Shown here: in pieces, positions 14,201-23,665 of the stretch
How positions within the stretch are numbered: the stretch's first letter is position 1
Layout: each line of letters opens with the position of its first letter
Assembly: GCA_033439795.1 (NCBI GenBank)
Contig: JAUTDP010000015.1
Location: 744,001-808,000, forward strand
Source: Sordaria brevicollis
Taxonomy: Eukaryota > Ascomycota > Sordariomycetes > Sordariales > Sordariaceae
Length of the DNA stretch: 64,000 nucleotides
Reading direction: 5' to 3'
The notes under the pieces: generated by a model
Databases searched by the model: none
Seen by the model: the letters and a program-made list of their open reading frames with translations, nothing else
Told to the model about the DNA's origin: nothing
Position numbers and translations under genes: made by a program

Positions 14201-14864
14201 CGCCGCGTCGCTTATTACAATTTAATATTTTATACCGCTATATTACTATATTAATTCGTTTAATTAATTATTACCCTATTAATACCCTTATTTACCCCTT
14301 ATATTTCTTATTTCTTAATTTATTCTATATTTAATTAATCCCTTTATAATTCTACTACCCCTTAATTTATCGAAAATACAACTTAATAATCAAACCCGCA
14401 ACTTTTTAGCTCTGCGAAATTCGCTATTATATAGGATTTTAAAAATCGACTTATAATATTTCGCAGGAATTTTAAAAATCGATTTACGGCTATTCCTTAC
14501 CTTCCCGTAGCCCTACGGTTATATTTTTACTATTATTATATTTATTTCAATAAAACGAATCGATTAATATTATTTACGAAGTTTTACGATTACTATATTA
14601 AAAATTCTTATTATTTTTATACTTTTTATCATTTTTTTTTTTCTTCCCTTTTAAGAACTTCTCCCCTTAATTATTCCCTTTTTTCCTTATATATCCCCTC
14701 CGGTAATAATCCTTTTTCCCACTAAATTTTACTAATATTAATTATAACGGGCGAAGAAGAGAGCTACCTATAAATAACTTCACTTTTACCGCTTTTAGTA
14801 ATTACTCCCTCTATTTCTTCGTTTACCCGTTTATTATTATATAAAGTAATTTATATTTAAATCG

Positions 14865-14872
14865 AGGGGGAG
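14865..14872 (+). other. Polypurine tract of the Copia element
   Basis: GAGGGGGAG immediately precedes the 3' LTR, the expected place for the plus-strand primer. Confidence 0.75.
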
Positions 14873-15046
14873 TATTAAAATTATTTATATATTTTAGTAT
14901 AATAGATACGATCTACATATAGTTTCCCTTATATATATAGCTAAACTTCGTCTCCCTCCTCTTTTACTCTCTCTTTCTTCAATTAATTAAACTTCACTAC
15001 TATATTCTCGCCTCCCTTACGTAATGCTCATCCGTATAGTTCAACA
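14873..15046 (+). repeat. 3' LTR of the Copia element
   Basis: 174 bp, ending in TTCAACA. Its inner (5') half is much more mutated than its outer end; the left LTR shows the mirror pattern. Confidence 0.93.
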
Positions 15047-15648
15047 CCAAGTTGATGAGTTTGTGCTGCCAAAAGATCAACCCCATTAATATAACCGTAG
15101 GCTAATGCCAATTCTTTAAGTACAACCTCCTTCTTCTTTGCCTCCTCGTCTTTAATGCCGTTCCCGATTGGTCGGTCCGTTGGAGAAAGATCAAGGATAT
15201 AGCTTACCTAAGAAGCATGTATCAACAAATTCCTGGGCATGGGGTTTGGCCATGTCAGTAGTATATGTGGTGAGTCTGAAAACCACTCGGCATTAACTTT
15301 AGGTGTAAGCGTGTTCGAACCAATCTTCACAAGACTTTGGAGTTTACCCATAAGCTCCTGTTTTTGGGAAGCGAATGGAATTTGGCATACCATCTTGGTC
15401 TGTAACGAACCGTGTCCACGATTCAAACATGGCCTGACACTGCGGAGAGGCTGTTTGAGAGGTATATCACATTGCTTCATTTGGTAGTGCAGCGTATCTG
15501 CGTATGTTCCGGCTAACACGTACCGGTATCGCGGTTGGGTTAGTTGATATGAAGTTGGAAGAGGTTCAGGACGTGCATCGGCCACCAGTAGCAGGACGAG
15601 AGAACCAGATATGTAGGTTGCATCTTCCGGACAGCAGTGCAAATACAT
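15047..15648 (-). CDS. Hypothetical gene, last codon disrupted by the Copia insertion
   Basis: Three exons on the minus strand join in consistent phase: 15439-15348, 15275-15208 and 15149-15047, with GTAAAC and GTAAGC donors and TTTTCAG and AAAG acceptors. They encode segments such as MFESWTRFVTDQDGMPNS, DMAKPHAQEFVDTCFL and ELALAYGYINGVDL. Codons look genuine and no stop intervenes. A more upstream exon probably lies within 15520-15648 (first ATG at 15648), but its donor is unclear: GTACGT gives the wrong phase, and the weaker GTGTTA four bases on fits. The Copia target site CTTGG falls in the last codons. The original stop would be TAA at 8018-8016 beyond the element; now translation runs six codons into the LTR and stops. 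Family not recognised. Confidence 0.5.
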
Positions 15649-15779
15649 ATAATCAACAATGAGTGGTCTCTATCCAATCAACGCCAGCCAACCTTTGAGA
15701 GTATCTCTCCTCGACCCCCTCATAAATCCTTTTCTCATAACAGTCGTAACACATTCCATCTCAGCACATCTCTTAGTAA

Positions 15780-16182
15780 GAGCTTAACTTACCGCACCCC
15801 CCCTAATGTCTTGTTGCACCCTTTTTTGACTTCGCGCACCCGTAAAAAACTACAGCCGTTTTTATATACCGGTTTCCGTTTTATAAGCGTTACGGTATAA
15901 TTACCCCAAACCTCGCAAAGCCTTTAAAAATCCGGGGAAAAAATTGAAAAAAGATTTTGAAGCTGGGATTCTTATTTAAAGGAGTTTCATTATTATTAGG
16001 GTAATAACAGCTTCAAAACGTTCGTTGTGTTGCGTTTTGAGTTGTGGCGTTGTAGAAGCGTGAAAGATTGGAACGTTTTGTCATCGAAATTTACCACTTG
16101 TGACGGTGGATCTTTTTTTCGGGTGCGTAAAGTCAAAATCGGGTGCGCGAAGACATTAGGGAGGGTGCGGTGAGTCAAGCTC
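15780..16182. mobile_element. 403-bp MITE with 8-bp target duplication
   Basis: Long terminal inverted repeats (about 75 bp) begin GAGCTTAACTTACCGCACC on the left and GAGCTTGACTCACCGCACC on the reverse-complemented right. A perfect 8-bp direct repeat CTTAGTAA flanks it (15772-15779 and 16183-16190). No coding capacity. An 8-bp duplication suggests hAT-like or a related superfamily. The right-hand copy of the duplication contains the stop codon of the adjacent secreted-protein gene. Confidence 0.88.
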
Positions 16183-16183
16183 C

Positions 16184-16918
16184 TTAGTAACCCTCTCCTT
16201 GCAACAAAACGGTAATGAACTGATTCGCGGGCATCAGGATCTTGCCGCCGCTCATGCTACCCCAAGTGCAGGCATCTGTTTCCATCAGAAACATCTCGTT
16301 AGCAAACCATTCCTCACTCCACCTCATTTGCCCAGCGCAGAGCAAGCGTGAGCCCGACTCAAGAAAGTGCAGGTTACATAAGAAGAGAAAAGAACAAAAG
16401 CCAAAGAGAAACTCACCCATAATAAACCCTCCAGCCCTAGCCCAATATTCTGAAGGCTCAAAAAGCTCCGTAGGCAGCGTCTTCTGCCCGATGATGCGCG
16501 ACCGGCCGTTGGCAGTCTCCTCGGCGACTTTGGAAATAAAAGGCGCGTGGATGTAGACGAGCTTCTGGCCCGCGGCGGCCATGGTGTTGACGAGCCAGAC
16601 GGCGTCGGCGACGGGCATGCGCTTGGAGTTGTCGGTCTCGCAAGCGGCGCCGGCTCGCTTGGAGAGTTCGGGGCCTGAAGAAGTGGTGGTGGAGTTGTTG
16701 ATGCTCTCGTAGTAGGCTTCGAGAGCTTGCTCGGGCGTGAGGGCGACGACGTTGGGGTTGAGGATGTCGTCAACCCATTGGGAGAAGCTGAAGGGCTTGA
16801 TTTCTTCTGAAGAGGAGGTGGTGGAGATGGAAGATGTGACGGTGGTTGAGGCTGGGGTTGGGGCGGCGACGGAAAGGGTCGCGAGGAGGGCGAGGGTGGT
16901 GAGTTTGAGGGAGAGCAT
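16184..16918 (-). CDS. Small secreted pro-protein, paralog B
   Basis: Spliced model of 197 aa: exons 16918-16417 and 16275-16184, with one 141-nt intron (GTGAGT...ACAG). Signal peptide about 1-19; a Ser/Thr-rich stretch; pro-region IKPFSFSQWVDDILNPNVV and LTPEQALEAYYESIN; Lys87-Arg88; mature part starting AGAACETD; C-terminal block ARAGGFIMDACTWG rebuilt across the splice. Compared with paralogs A and C, the first of the two usual introns is absent, so the sequence corresponding to their 35-nt exon is fused to exon 1. The intron length is a multiple of three and contains no in-frame stop, so retention would give a longer protein. The gene is flanked by a MITE at its stop codon and another about 31 bp upstream of its ATG. 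Function unknown. Confidence 0.85.
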   Translation of the reverse strand: MLSLKLTTLALLATLSVAAPTPASTTVTSSISTTSSSEEIKPFSFSQWVDDILNPNVVALTPEQALEAYYESINNSTTTSSGPELSKRAGAACETDNSKRMPVADAVWLVNTMAAAGQKLVYIHAPFISKVAEETANGRSRIIGQKTLPTELFEPSEYWARAGGFIMGEFLFGFCSFLFLCNLHFLESGSRLLCAGQMRWSEEWFANEMFLMETDACTWGSMSGGKILMPANQFITVLLQGEGY

Positions 16919-16951
16919 TTTGGCGGCTACTTTTTTGGGACGTCTATAATA

Positions 16952-17294
16952 CAGTAACTACCCCTGCAGTTGCAAGTGGGGCGGGCAGGCGGAATTTCTA
17001 GCAAAAGGGGGGGTTTTGCAATAGAGGGTGCAAGTGCACAGACCACTCTCAGCCCTCGAGCCACTGGTCATCTTCTCCCAGGGTAAAAAAGCGGGTCGCC
17101 AAGCCCCTCGGTAGGCGGGTATAAGTGCCGCGCCCACCAAAATTAGACCCCTTCTTTTGCAAATCCGCCCTTAAAGCCGTTGCAATAGCAATTAGCAATC
17201 CTCCCCCGCAGAGGGAATGCGGGCAGCCAAATTCTTGTGCAAAAGGGGGGGTTTTAGCAAAAGGGGGGCCTTGCAACTGCAGGGGTAGTTACTG
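16952..17294. mobile_element. 343-bp Tc1/mariner-like MITE
   Basis: Terminal inverted repeats CAGTAACTACCCCTGCAG TTGCAAG on both ends, flanked by a TA duplication (16950-16951 and 17295-17296). G-rich and GCAAAAGG-like subterminal repeats occur on both sides. TA target and CAGT termini fit Tc1/mariner-type non-autonomous elements. It lies directly in front of paralog B's start codon at 16918. Confidence 0.85.
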
Positions 17295-17296
17295 TA

Positions 17297-17936
17297 CGGT
17301 AGAGGGAAACTTAATTTAATTGACAAGAAGACTAAAGATCTCGGTTCCCGTTGAAGGGACTTAATACTCTCTATAACCATCATCTTCTGACTTCTTCGAC
17401 ATCACCCCCTCTTGCTCAGTTTTCCTTCTTCCCTTGGTAGTTGACGCTGCATTCAAGCTATGGAGTATACCATACTCTATATCGCTCGAACATCCGAGCA
17501 AAACGCATTGTTATGGCATGTACTGTCATCGCGACTGTGTAAACAGCAAGTCAGAGGAGCCTCGTGAAGTTTGTTGGTGGTTGGATTGGAGTAGTTTTGT
17601 GGAGTATCGTGGTATTATTCAGAGAGCCGGGGGCGTAGTGGTCTGAGCGGTACAGTAGTGTACCTGCAGAAGCACACAAGCATGCCGCTGGACACTCAGG
17701 GTCCATGCAAGCCTACATTGACAAAGTCTTTTTTGAAGATTGAAGACGGGAAAATGAGTGTTATAAGTATCGCTTCTTGGCCATGTTTGTAAAAGAACCA
17801 TACTGGAGATGGAGATAAAAGGTCGCTGATGTAGAGTGTTATAATTATGATCGGATCAACGTCCACCGGCGCGGGCCGATTCCGCTAAAACCGTGCCCCT
17901 GCATTAAAAGTTCGGGGGTCGTGCACAAGCTCCATG
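17297..17936. other. Intergenic spacer
   Basis: No gene recognised. A small hairpin (GAGTATACCATACTC) lies near 17462-17476. This spacer would hold the original promoter of paralog B before the MITE insertion. Confidence 0.4.
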
Positions 17937-17938
17937 TA

Positions 17939-18081
17939 CTCGTCGGTTAGGTGTTGTGGCTATGTGGTGGGTCCAGCCAACCTCCTCTCTTAGTCCGAGG
18001 AGAGGAGGTTGGCTTGGCTGGAAGCGGGCCCCCAAAGGTAGGCCCCACACGGCCCATGGTCTGTGCAACCTAACCGACGAG
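17939..18081. mobile_element. 143-bp palindromic MITE
   Basis: Perfect 14-bp terminal inverted repeats CTCGTCGGTTAGGT, flanked by TA on both sides (17937-17938 and 18082-18083). Its centre holds a second perfect 14-bp hairpin: GCCAACCTCCTCTC at 17976-17989 against 18000-18013, with a 10-nt loop. It has no coding capacity. Confidence 0.75.
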
Positions 18082-18083
18082 TA

Positions 18084-18907
18084 GCGAACGTTTGGTGCGT
18101 GCGCTACTGCATCCATGGCCGACAGTGGGGCGCTTGGCCAAAACCTCCGAGTGGCTGATGAAATCGTTGATGGATATTTTCTGGGCTCTTCAAGGTGTTT
18201 GAATGGTCAAGATTCGAGAAGGATCAAAAGAAAGCCGAGGCGAGAAAATGAAAGCTTCCGGCTTTCGGGTTGTGGATGTTGTTGGCTTTCACAGCTCCAC
18301 CAGAATCCGGCCGGTTTGCCGGTCATGAAGTTGAGGATTTGGACTTCGGAAACTCTGGATAGCCCAGGATGGACTACAAGAGACACAGAGGAGTCGAATG
18401 GCTACGGATGAGGAAGCCGATGGAGCCGAGAATGGTGAAGACGACAAGCTAATGGACAATTTTGAAGGAATGACTGCATAAGAGAAAGAAACACGGAGAG
18501 AAAAGCATCAAACCCTGGCTCATGCTAAGGCGATTGGATATACCAACGGCCATTAAGACGAGAAAAACCTTCGTGCGGTTGGGAAAGCGGGACACAGGAT
18601 CACGATCCTAGAATCGCACGACTAAGAACCTGACGTTCGGGACTTGAACGTCAAGTACCGGCAAAGAGTGATCAGGCAGTCTCTGACTGTCCAAAGAAGC
18701 CGGTCCTGTTCCATAGAGTCACTAGAAGGAGGAAGCACAAGCGATACGAGCAAAGAAAGCGACGGGGGTATAAATGTGGCGGCGTCCACTCTGTAGGTAG
18801 TTGACCGAGGACGAATCCATGGGTATAAGAAGGGTAAAGGTCCCCCCTCCATCAGAGAAGGAAAATCTCCATCCGCATCATCACATTTCTTCATCGACAC
18901 AGTCAAA
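18084..18907. other. Intergenic region / promoter of secreted paralog C
   Basis: No gene supported. TATAAAT at 18769-18775 lies about 135 bp upstream of the start codon of paralog C and is a plausible TATA box. A CATCATCACATTTCTTC leader precedes the ATG. Confidence 0.4.
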
Positions 18908-19680
18908 ATGGTTTCCCTCAAGTTCGCAGCCTTCGCCACCCTCGCGGCCTTTGCCGTCGCCGCTCCCACCACTGCTGTCTCGTCCGCCGGAACCGAGGAA
19001 ATTAAGCCCTTCAGCTTCTCCCAATGGGTCGACGACATTCTCAACCCCAACGTCATCGCTCTGACTCCTGAGCAGGCCGTCGACGCATACTACCAGAGCG
19101 TCAACGCCACTGATGCTGCTGCTGCTCCCGAGGCTGGCTCGTTGAACAAGCGCGCTGCGACTTGCAGAACTATCTCTCGCGCGTTGATCGCCGATGCCGT
19201 CAGCATGATCAACCAGATGGCGGCCAGAGGACAGGCAACCCATACCTTTTCGATCCAGGCTACCCTCATCGACGTCAGAGACGGATTGGGCGTACAACGC
19301 GCTAGTATCGGTGCTACTGGTGGAGGTGGTGCGAGGAGCTATACGGTTCCTTGGTATGTTTACCTTTCCACACCCCGTCCGCGATACTGAGCACTTCATG
19401 TCAGATTGAATACCTGGATATTTCGGGATTACTATCGCAGTCTTGCTTACTTTTTTTTTGCAATTCACAGGGAGTCGTATGCTCGTGCTGGTGGTTTTGT
19501 CATGGGTAAGTCCGCCCCATTCCTCCAGTCGAAGTTCTTCTTCACCAACCTTACTAACCCGGAAAAACAGATGCCTGCACTTATGGTACCACGACTGGTG
19601 GTCAAGCTCAGGTCCCCGGAGACTTCGGTGCCGGTTATGGTGTCCAGATCACCCTTTCTGGCATTTATGATGGATTCTAG
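18908..19680 (+). CDS. Small secreted pro-protein, paralog C
   Basis: Spliced model of 196 aa: exons 18908-19353, 19471-19505 and 19571-19680; introns of 117 and 65 nt with GTATGT and GTAAGT donors and CACAG and ACAG acceptors. Signal peptide about 1-19; pro-region IKPFSFSQWVDDILNPNV and LTPEQAVDAYYQSVN; Lys81-Arg82 (Kex2-like); mature part AATCRTISRALIADAV; C-terminal block ESYARAGGFVMDACTYG and end ITLSGIYDGF. The 35-nt second exon matches that of paralog A in length and position. The three paralogs sit in mixed orientation within 13 kb. Role unknown; a secreted effector-, signal- or antimicrobial-like peptide is possible but not shown. Confidence 0.87.
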
Positions 19681-19872
19681 ATGTCGTTGAAGAAAGGAAG
19701 GAACGAAGAACAGGAGAAGAAACCGGTTATAGTGCTAGCTCAGCAACTCCATAGCATGAAACTGAGAAACAATAACATCGCCAAGAACGGCACCCCTTTT
19801 CTGAAGTAAACAGTCCCAAACCCCTGCGAAGCTTGGCGCTCGACAAGCACTAAAAAAAAATTGCAAAAGAAA

Positions 19873-19943
19873 TGCGCCAGCCGCGAATCGAACGCGGGGC
19901 CCATCGATGGCAACGATGGATTTTACCACTAAACCACTGGCGC
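19873..19943 (-). tRNA. tRNA-Gly (GCC)
   Basis: 71-nt cloverleaf without intron. Acceptor GCGCCAG pairs with CTGGCGC; anticodon stem CATCG/CGATG with loop TTGCCAT; T arm GTTCGATTC. Located in the gap after secreted paralog C. Confidence 0.95.
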
Positions 19944-21045
19944 TGATAAGTGTTTGATTGGTAAATTGGCTCAAACCAATACCTCATAACGTCAAATTGC
20001 AGTAAGACAACGAAACGGGGTGGTCGGAATTCTGAGGTAACAACTCGTCCTCTTTCCATGCCTTTATTCAATCTTAGGTTGCTTGAAGATGGTTTTTAGT
20101 TTGACAAATAAAATTATTTCTTTAAAGATACTCCAATAAACTACACAGTTATTGGTTCCCATTTCAGCGTGGGTCCTCATCGCAGAGTGTCCCAGGAGCT
20201 CTTCCACCCCAGATTGAGTACAGATATACTCACAGCCCACGGCAGAATGGTACTGCTGCAGCTGCATATCCTGTGTTCCAATTTAACCGCGTTTGGCAAA
20301 TCTCCATAGTAAGTTTCAACGGTTATGTATGTAAGCATTCTGTGCATCCATCGTTCTGGGATGCATAGCTCCTATCTTTCCATGCCTTGTACAAAGCCTC
20401 AGACAATGTCCTACCATGACTGCGCGGGGTTATTCCAACAACCTCACCCCACAACGAGAGGCTGGCAGTGACACAACTTGACGAATGTCTTAAAGCTCTG
20501 TCTGACAAAAGAAACAAAAAAAAAAAAGGCTTAGTTGTGGATTGACAACCGAGCCTCATTTGGCTGTGACACCACGTCTACTGAAAAAGAAAGTTATCTC
20601 TCGACGTGTGCATCTATCGTGCTTGTCGCCGGTCAGCAAAAAAAAAAAAAAACGCCTGTTGAGATTTTGGAACACAAACGATCTAGACTTCGGCCGGGAC
20701 CGAGTATCGTGCGAGGCTCTGGTGTGCAAGCAGCACCAGCACGGAAACCGGAGCCTGTGTTGATATACTGGAGGTGCTCAAGTGTAACCTTCTCTGTCGG
20801 CGATTGCGAGCGGCTCATTCTATCACTTAGAGGCAAATAAGCACCTGGAAAACTTGTTTTTGTGGCCAATATCTCATGGCTTTCGGTCCATAAAGAGGCG
20901 CTGAGATCAGAAGCCCGGACTTACGCAAACAATGTTTCGGTCTCTCACGCCTCTCTCATTATTTCTTCTACACCACAACTACTTGCACGGTCTCCTGACT
21001 CGTCAATATCAGTAGCCAAGCCGTTTAACCGCCAGCAGCAACATC
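19944..21045. other. Intergenic region
   Basis: No gene supported. Contains two poly-A runs (20516-20527 and 20638-20651). The 3' part presumably includes the promoter and leader of the gene starting at 21053. Confidence 0.4.
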
Positions 21046-21063
21046 ATGGCCAATGAAAAATAA
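21046..21063 (+). promoter_or_regulatory. Five-codon uORF overlapping the main start codon
   Basis: ATGGCCAATGAAAAATAA: the first ATG has a strong context (A at -3, G at +4) and stops after five codons. The ATG of the long frame at 21053 lies inside it, out of frame and in a weaker context. It should reduce translation of the downstream frame unless leaky scanning or another start is used. Confidence 0.5.
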
Positions 21064-22785
21064 AAACCCCCTCGACGCCTACAATCTCACTCTTCAGAGC
21101 TTTGAGAAGCGCATTGGCCGCAACTGTACTGATTATTGTTCCCAAGCAGCCACCAACTTTTTCGGCTACCTGAAGGGCACTGAAGACATCTACGACCAGA
21201 CACATAAGGAAAGAGTGGAGGAAGGCCAGAGTGACGAATTGGAAACCAGAGACCGGGATATACCCGTTTACAGACTCGACGACTTCATCTGGTACTGCAC
21301 CCCAAAGAACTTCACCGATTACACCCTAGGGGACGCCACGAACTGGTTTGCTCGGCACGCGCGTAACGAAACGCGTCTAGACGGTCTGGTCAACTACACC
21401 CTCAATGCATGTCCTGAAGAGTTCTGCAGGTCCCTGGAATGGGAAGGAAATCCGGATGTATCTGGCATTGGAGTGAGTGAATCCGTCCCTCTCTTTTTAC
21501 CCCAACAGTCTGAAGGAAGCCTCCCACTGACACCGAAGCCCTCGTAGATCAACGTTGCGTTTGTGGTCCAAGCTGTCCTCGCGACCCTGTTCCTACTCTT
21601 CTACATCTGCTTTTACATCTCAGATGTAGTGGATGTCCAAAAGCACCCGGAACGGCCCCATCCCGAGCCACTCCACAACAACCACAATTCCACAAACGAG
21701 CAGCTTGATACCCAGCAACAAAGCCAGACCACATCCGAGAAACAGGTCAAGCTGGTGGACCCTATCACCGTTCGTGAAACAGCCGACAACTGTCTCGAGG
21801 TGTTCTGGTCCACTTGCTACGTCTTCGCCTTCACCTTTGTCATAGCCGCGCTCATCTTCAACGTCGATGACACCGGCCACTCGGCCGGCCGGATCTACTC
21901 CGGTTACTTTGGCTACCTGGGCGCCGTCCACTCCATCGCAGTTTTGATCTGTCTTTGGCCATGGTTCCCCGGCCGACACAAGTATCCGGCTCTTACTTTC
22001 GTCGGCTTGCTCTTGCTCCTCTGCATGATGGCTGCTGTTAGCGTCACCTTCTTCAACGAGGCCAAGCTGGCAGCGAACAAGACCACATTCGAAGCTCGGT
22101 GCCTGGAAGCAGGACAGTCAACCCACTACATCCAGCACTTGGTCAAGTACACGCCTTACGCAGTGTTTGCGCTGATTCTGCTCTGGGGTGGGTCGTTGTT
22201 GATAATCAAGATCAGGACGCCTAAGCTGGCGGATAAGGGGAAGCATGAGGATTTGACACTGTATTTGGTCTTGACGGGAATCTTTGGCGGGTTCTTGGTC
22301 CTCACCAGCCTGGTTCTTGTCTGGCTCTCTCTGGCCTTTTTCACGTACCTCCGCCAAAAAGTGGGAAAGTTGGCGGGGGATTCGTACAGGGAGAATGAAT
22401 GGGGGTTCGGGCAGGTGGTGGCGGTTGTCGCGTGGGTGCCACTTCTGGGGCAGTTCTTAGCGATACTCATCTGTGAGTGCCATCTATCATCTGCTGCATC
22501 TGTTTGTATCCATCCCATGCTGACCATGGACTGACTGGCTTTCAAGGTGGACTCGGTAAGCTTTTCCTCGTCGACGGCGCCAAAGATCTGCTCCAACCCG
22601 TGCCCAAACACCAAAGGGGAGGGGCACGAGTTCTCGCTGAAGCCCTTCGCAAGCGACATTCTGCTAGACAGCAGCATGAAAGCACGCAGGCTGAAGCGGT
22701 GCCTCTATCGCCAAACCAGACCAACACCCATGACGTAGAAGCAGTTGGGTCGACAGCGACTGGGAACGAGAGTCATGCGCCTTGA
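21053..22785 (+). CDS. Seven-helix membrane protein with Cys ectodomain, paralog 1
   Basis: Spliced model of 527 aa: exons 21053-21472, 21548-22472 and 22547-22785, with two GTGAGT introns of 75 and 74 nt; phases fit. Residues 1-140 look extracellular: N-glycosylation sites and Cys at 25, 29, 82, 120 and 125, ending WEGNPDVSGIG. About seven hydrophobic helices follow, with a long loop after the first. Blocks DNCLEVFWSTCYVF, SGYFGYLG, LWPWFPGRHKYP, VKYTPY and NEWGFGQ are shared with the paralog at 23666-25313, as are both intron positions. The tail is hydrophilic and cytoplasmic-looking. No family recognised; seven helices plus an outside N-terminus would suit a receptor-like topology, but that is inference. 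A start-overlapping uORF makes the exact 5' end uncertain. Confidence 0.82.
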
Positions 22786-23292
22786 TACTGGAGGCACAAC
22801 TGTTTGGTCTGTCAAGGGTAGACTCGGCTATTCATCGAAGAGTGCCGTGACTATTAAATGATCTACTTGTCGCTCTCTGGGTGGAGGCGCTGCATCTTGC
22901 TGGCGATGGCTAGTCGGAGGATGATTGTGGTCGAGCTGAATGGGAGATGGATGACATGTGCGTGTGACATATCTGGGCAACAGAGGCAGTTGTCAGCTTG
23001 GTGAGTGGTTTGGAAAGCTAGAACTAGTTGTTGAGAGAAGAAGAAGGCAAAGATAACGATATGGCGTCGTGGTGACGGAAGTCAAAAACAAGATGAATCT
23101 TACAAACCCGCCGGGTTATGTGTTAAATACGTGTATTGAGTAACCAAAATACCTGCGGCCCCACCCACGAGAACGAAACGGTTTGGAAAATTTCACCAAA
23201 GCCATCAAAACTCAAAAACCAAAACATCATGGCATCACCAAAAAAACAGAAACAGGAAAAATGAAGGCAACGAGCCTCAAGAGGCGATCTCA
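22786..23292. other. Intergenic region between convergent paralogs
   Basis: No gene seen; presumably the 3' untranslated region of the seven-helix paralog 1 and spacer up to tRNA-Thr. Confidence 0.4.
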
Positions 23293-23364
23293 TGCCCACA
23301 GCCAGAATCGAACTGACGACCTCATCATTACTAGTGATGCGCTCTACCACTGAGCCATGCGGGC
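23293..23364 (-). tRNA. tRNA-Thr (AGT)
   Basis: 72-nt cloverleaf. Acceptor GCCCGCA pairs with TGTGGGC (one G-U); D arm GGCTCAGTGGTAGAGC; anticodon stem CATCA/TGATG with loop CTAGTAA; T arm GTTCGATTC. No intron. Confidence 0.95.
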
Positions 23365-23665
23365 TTTGATGGTTATCCTGGCTCAGGAGATGTGCTTTTA
23401 TCACGCATTTCTCCACCGGGGTCCGAGGCGAGCACTAGCTGCGCTACGCCGACAGGGGTTGGCTCGGTTGAGGAACGATGGTTTGGTTAAACGGTTCCGA
23501 GGATTGATCCAAGACCGAATGAGACGGCGATGTGAAACATTTCCATGTCGGGCACGAGATCTTGTTCGGTCGCTGAGTGACTTGACGGCGGACAATTGAG
23601 GTGTTGTAGGTTGCCCGTCGCTCCGCGCTCCTTCAACTCAAAGTCGCGGATCTCAATCTATCAGA

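Larger units (their letters stand above)
8028..15046 (+). mobile_element. Complete Ty1/Copia LTR retrotransposon, heavily RIP-mutated
   Basis: A 7,019-bp element bounded by two 174-bp LTRs and a perfect 5-bp target duplication CCAAG (8023-8027 and 15047-15051). The body is extremely AT-rich and stop-filled, but decayed motifs remain on the plus strand. An integrase QNGxxER-like block is at about 11598-11620, with its Gln codon now TAA. A reverse-transcriptase block reading RWVVRNFK lies from 12861. The Y-x-D-D box has become YIND at 13236-13247. Integrase before reverse transcriptase is the Copia order. Substitutions are G-to-A and C-to-T, as expected from RIP. It no longer encodes protein. 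Confidence 0.93.

Noticed and set aside
6832..19680. Spore-killer or other meiotic-drive locus
   Set aside because: Secreted pro-proteins with signal peptides do not resemble the known fungal drive genes I can recall, and nothing in the sequence shows drive.
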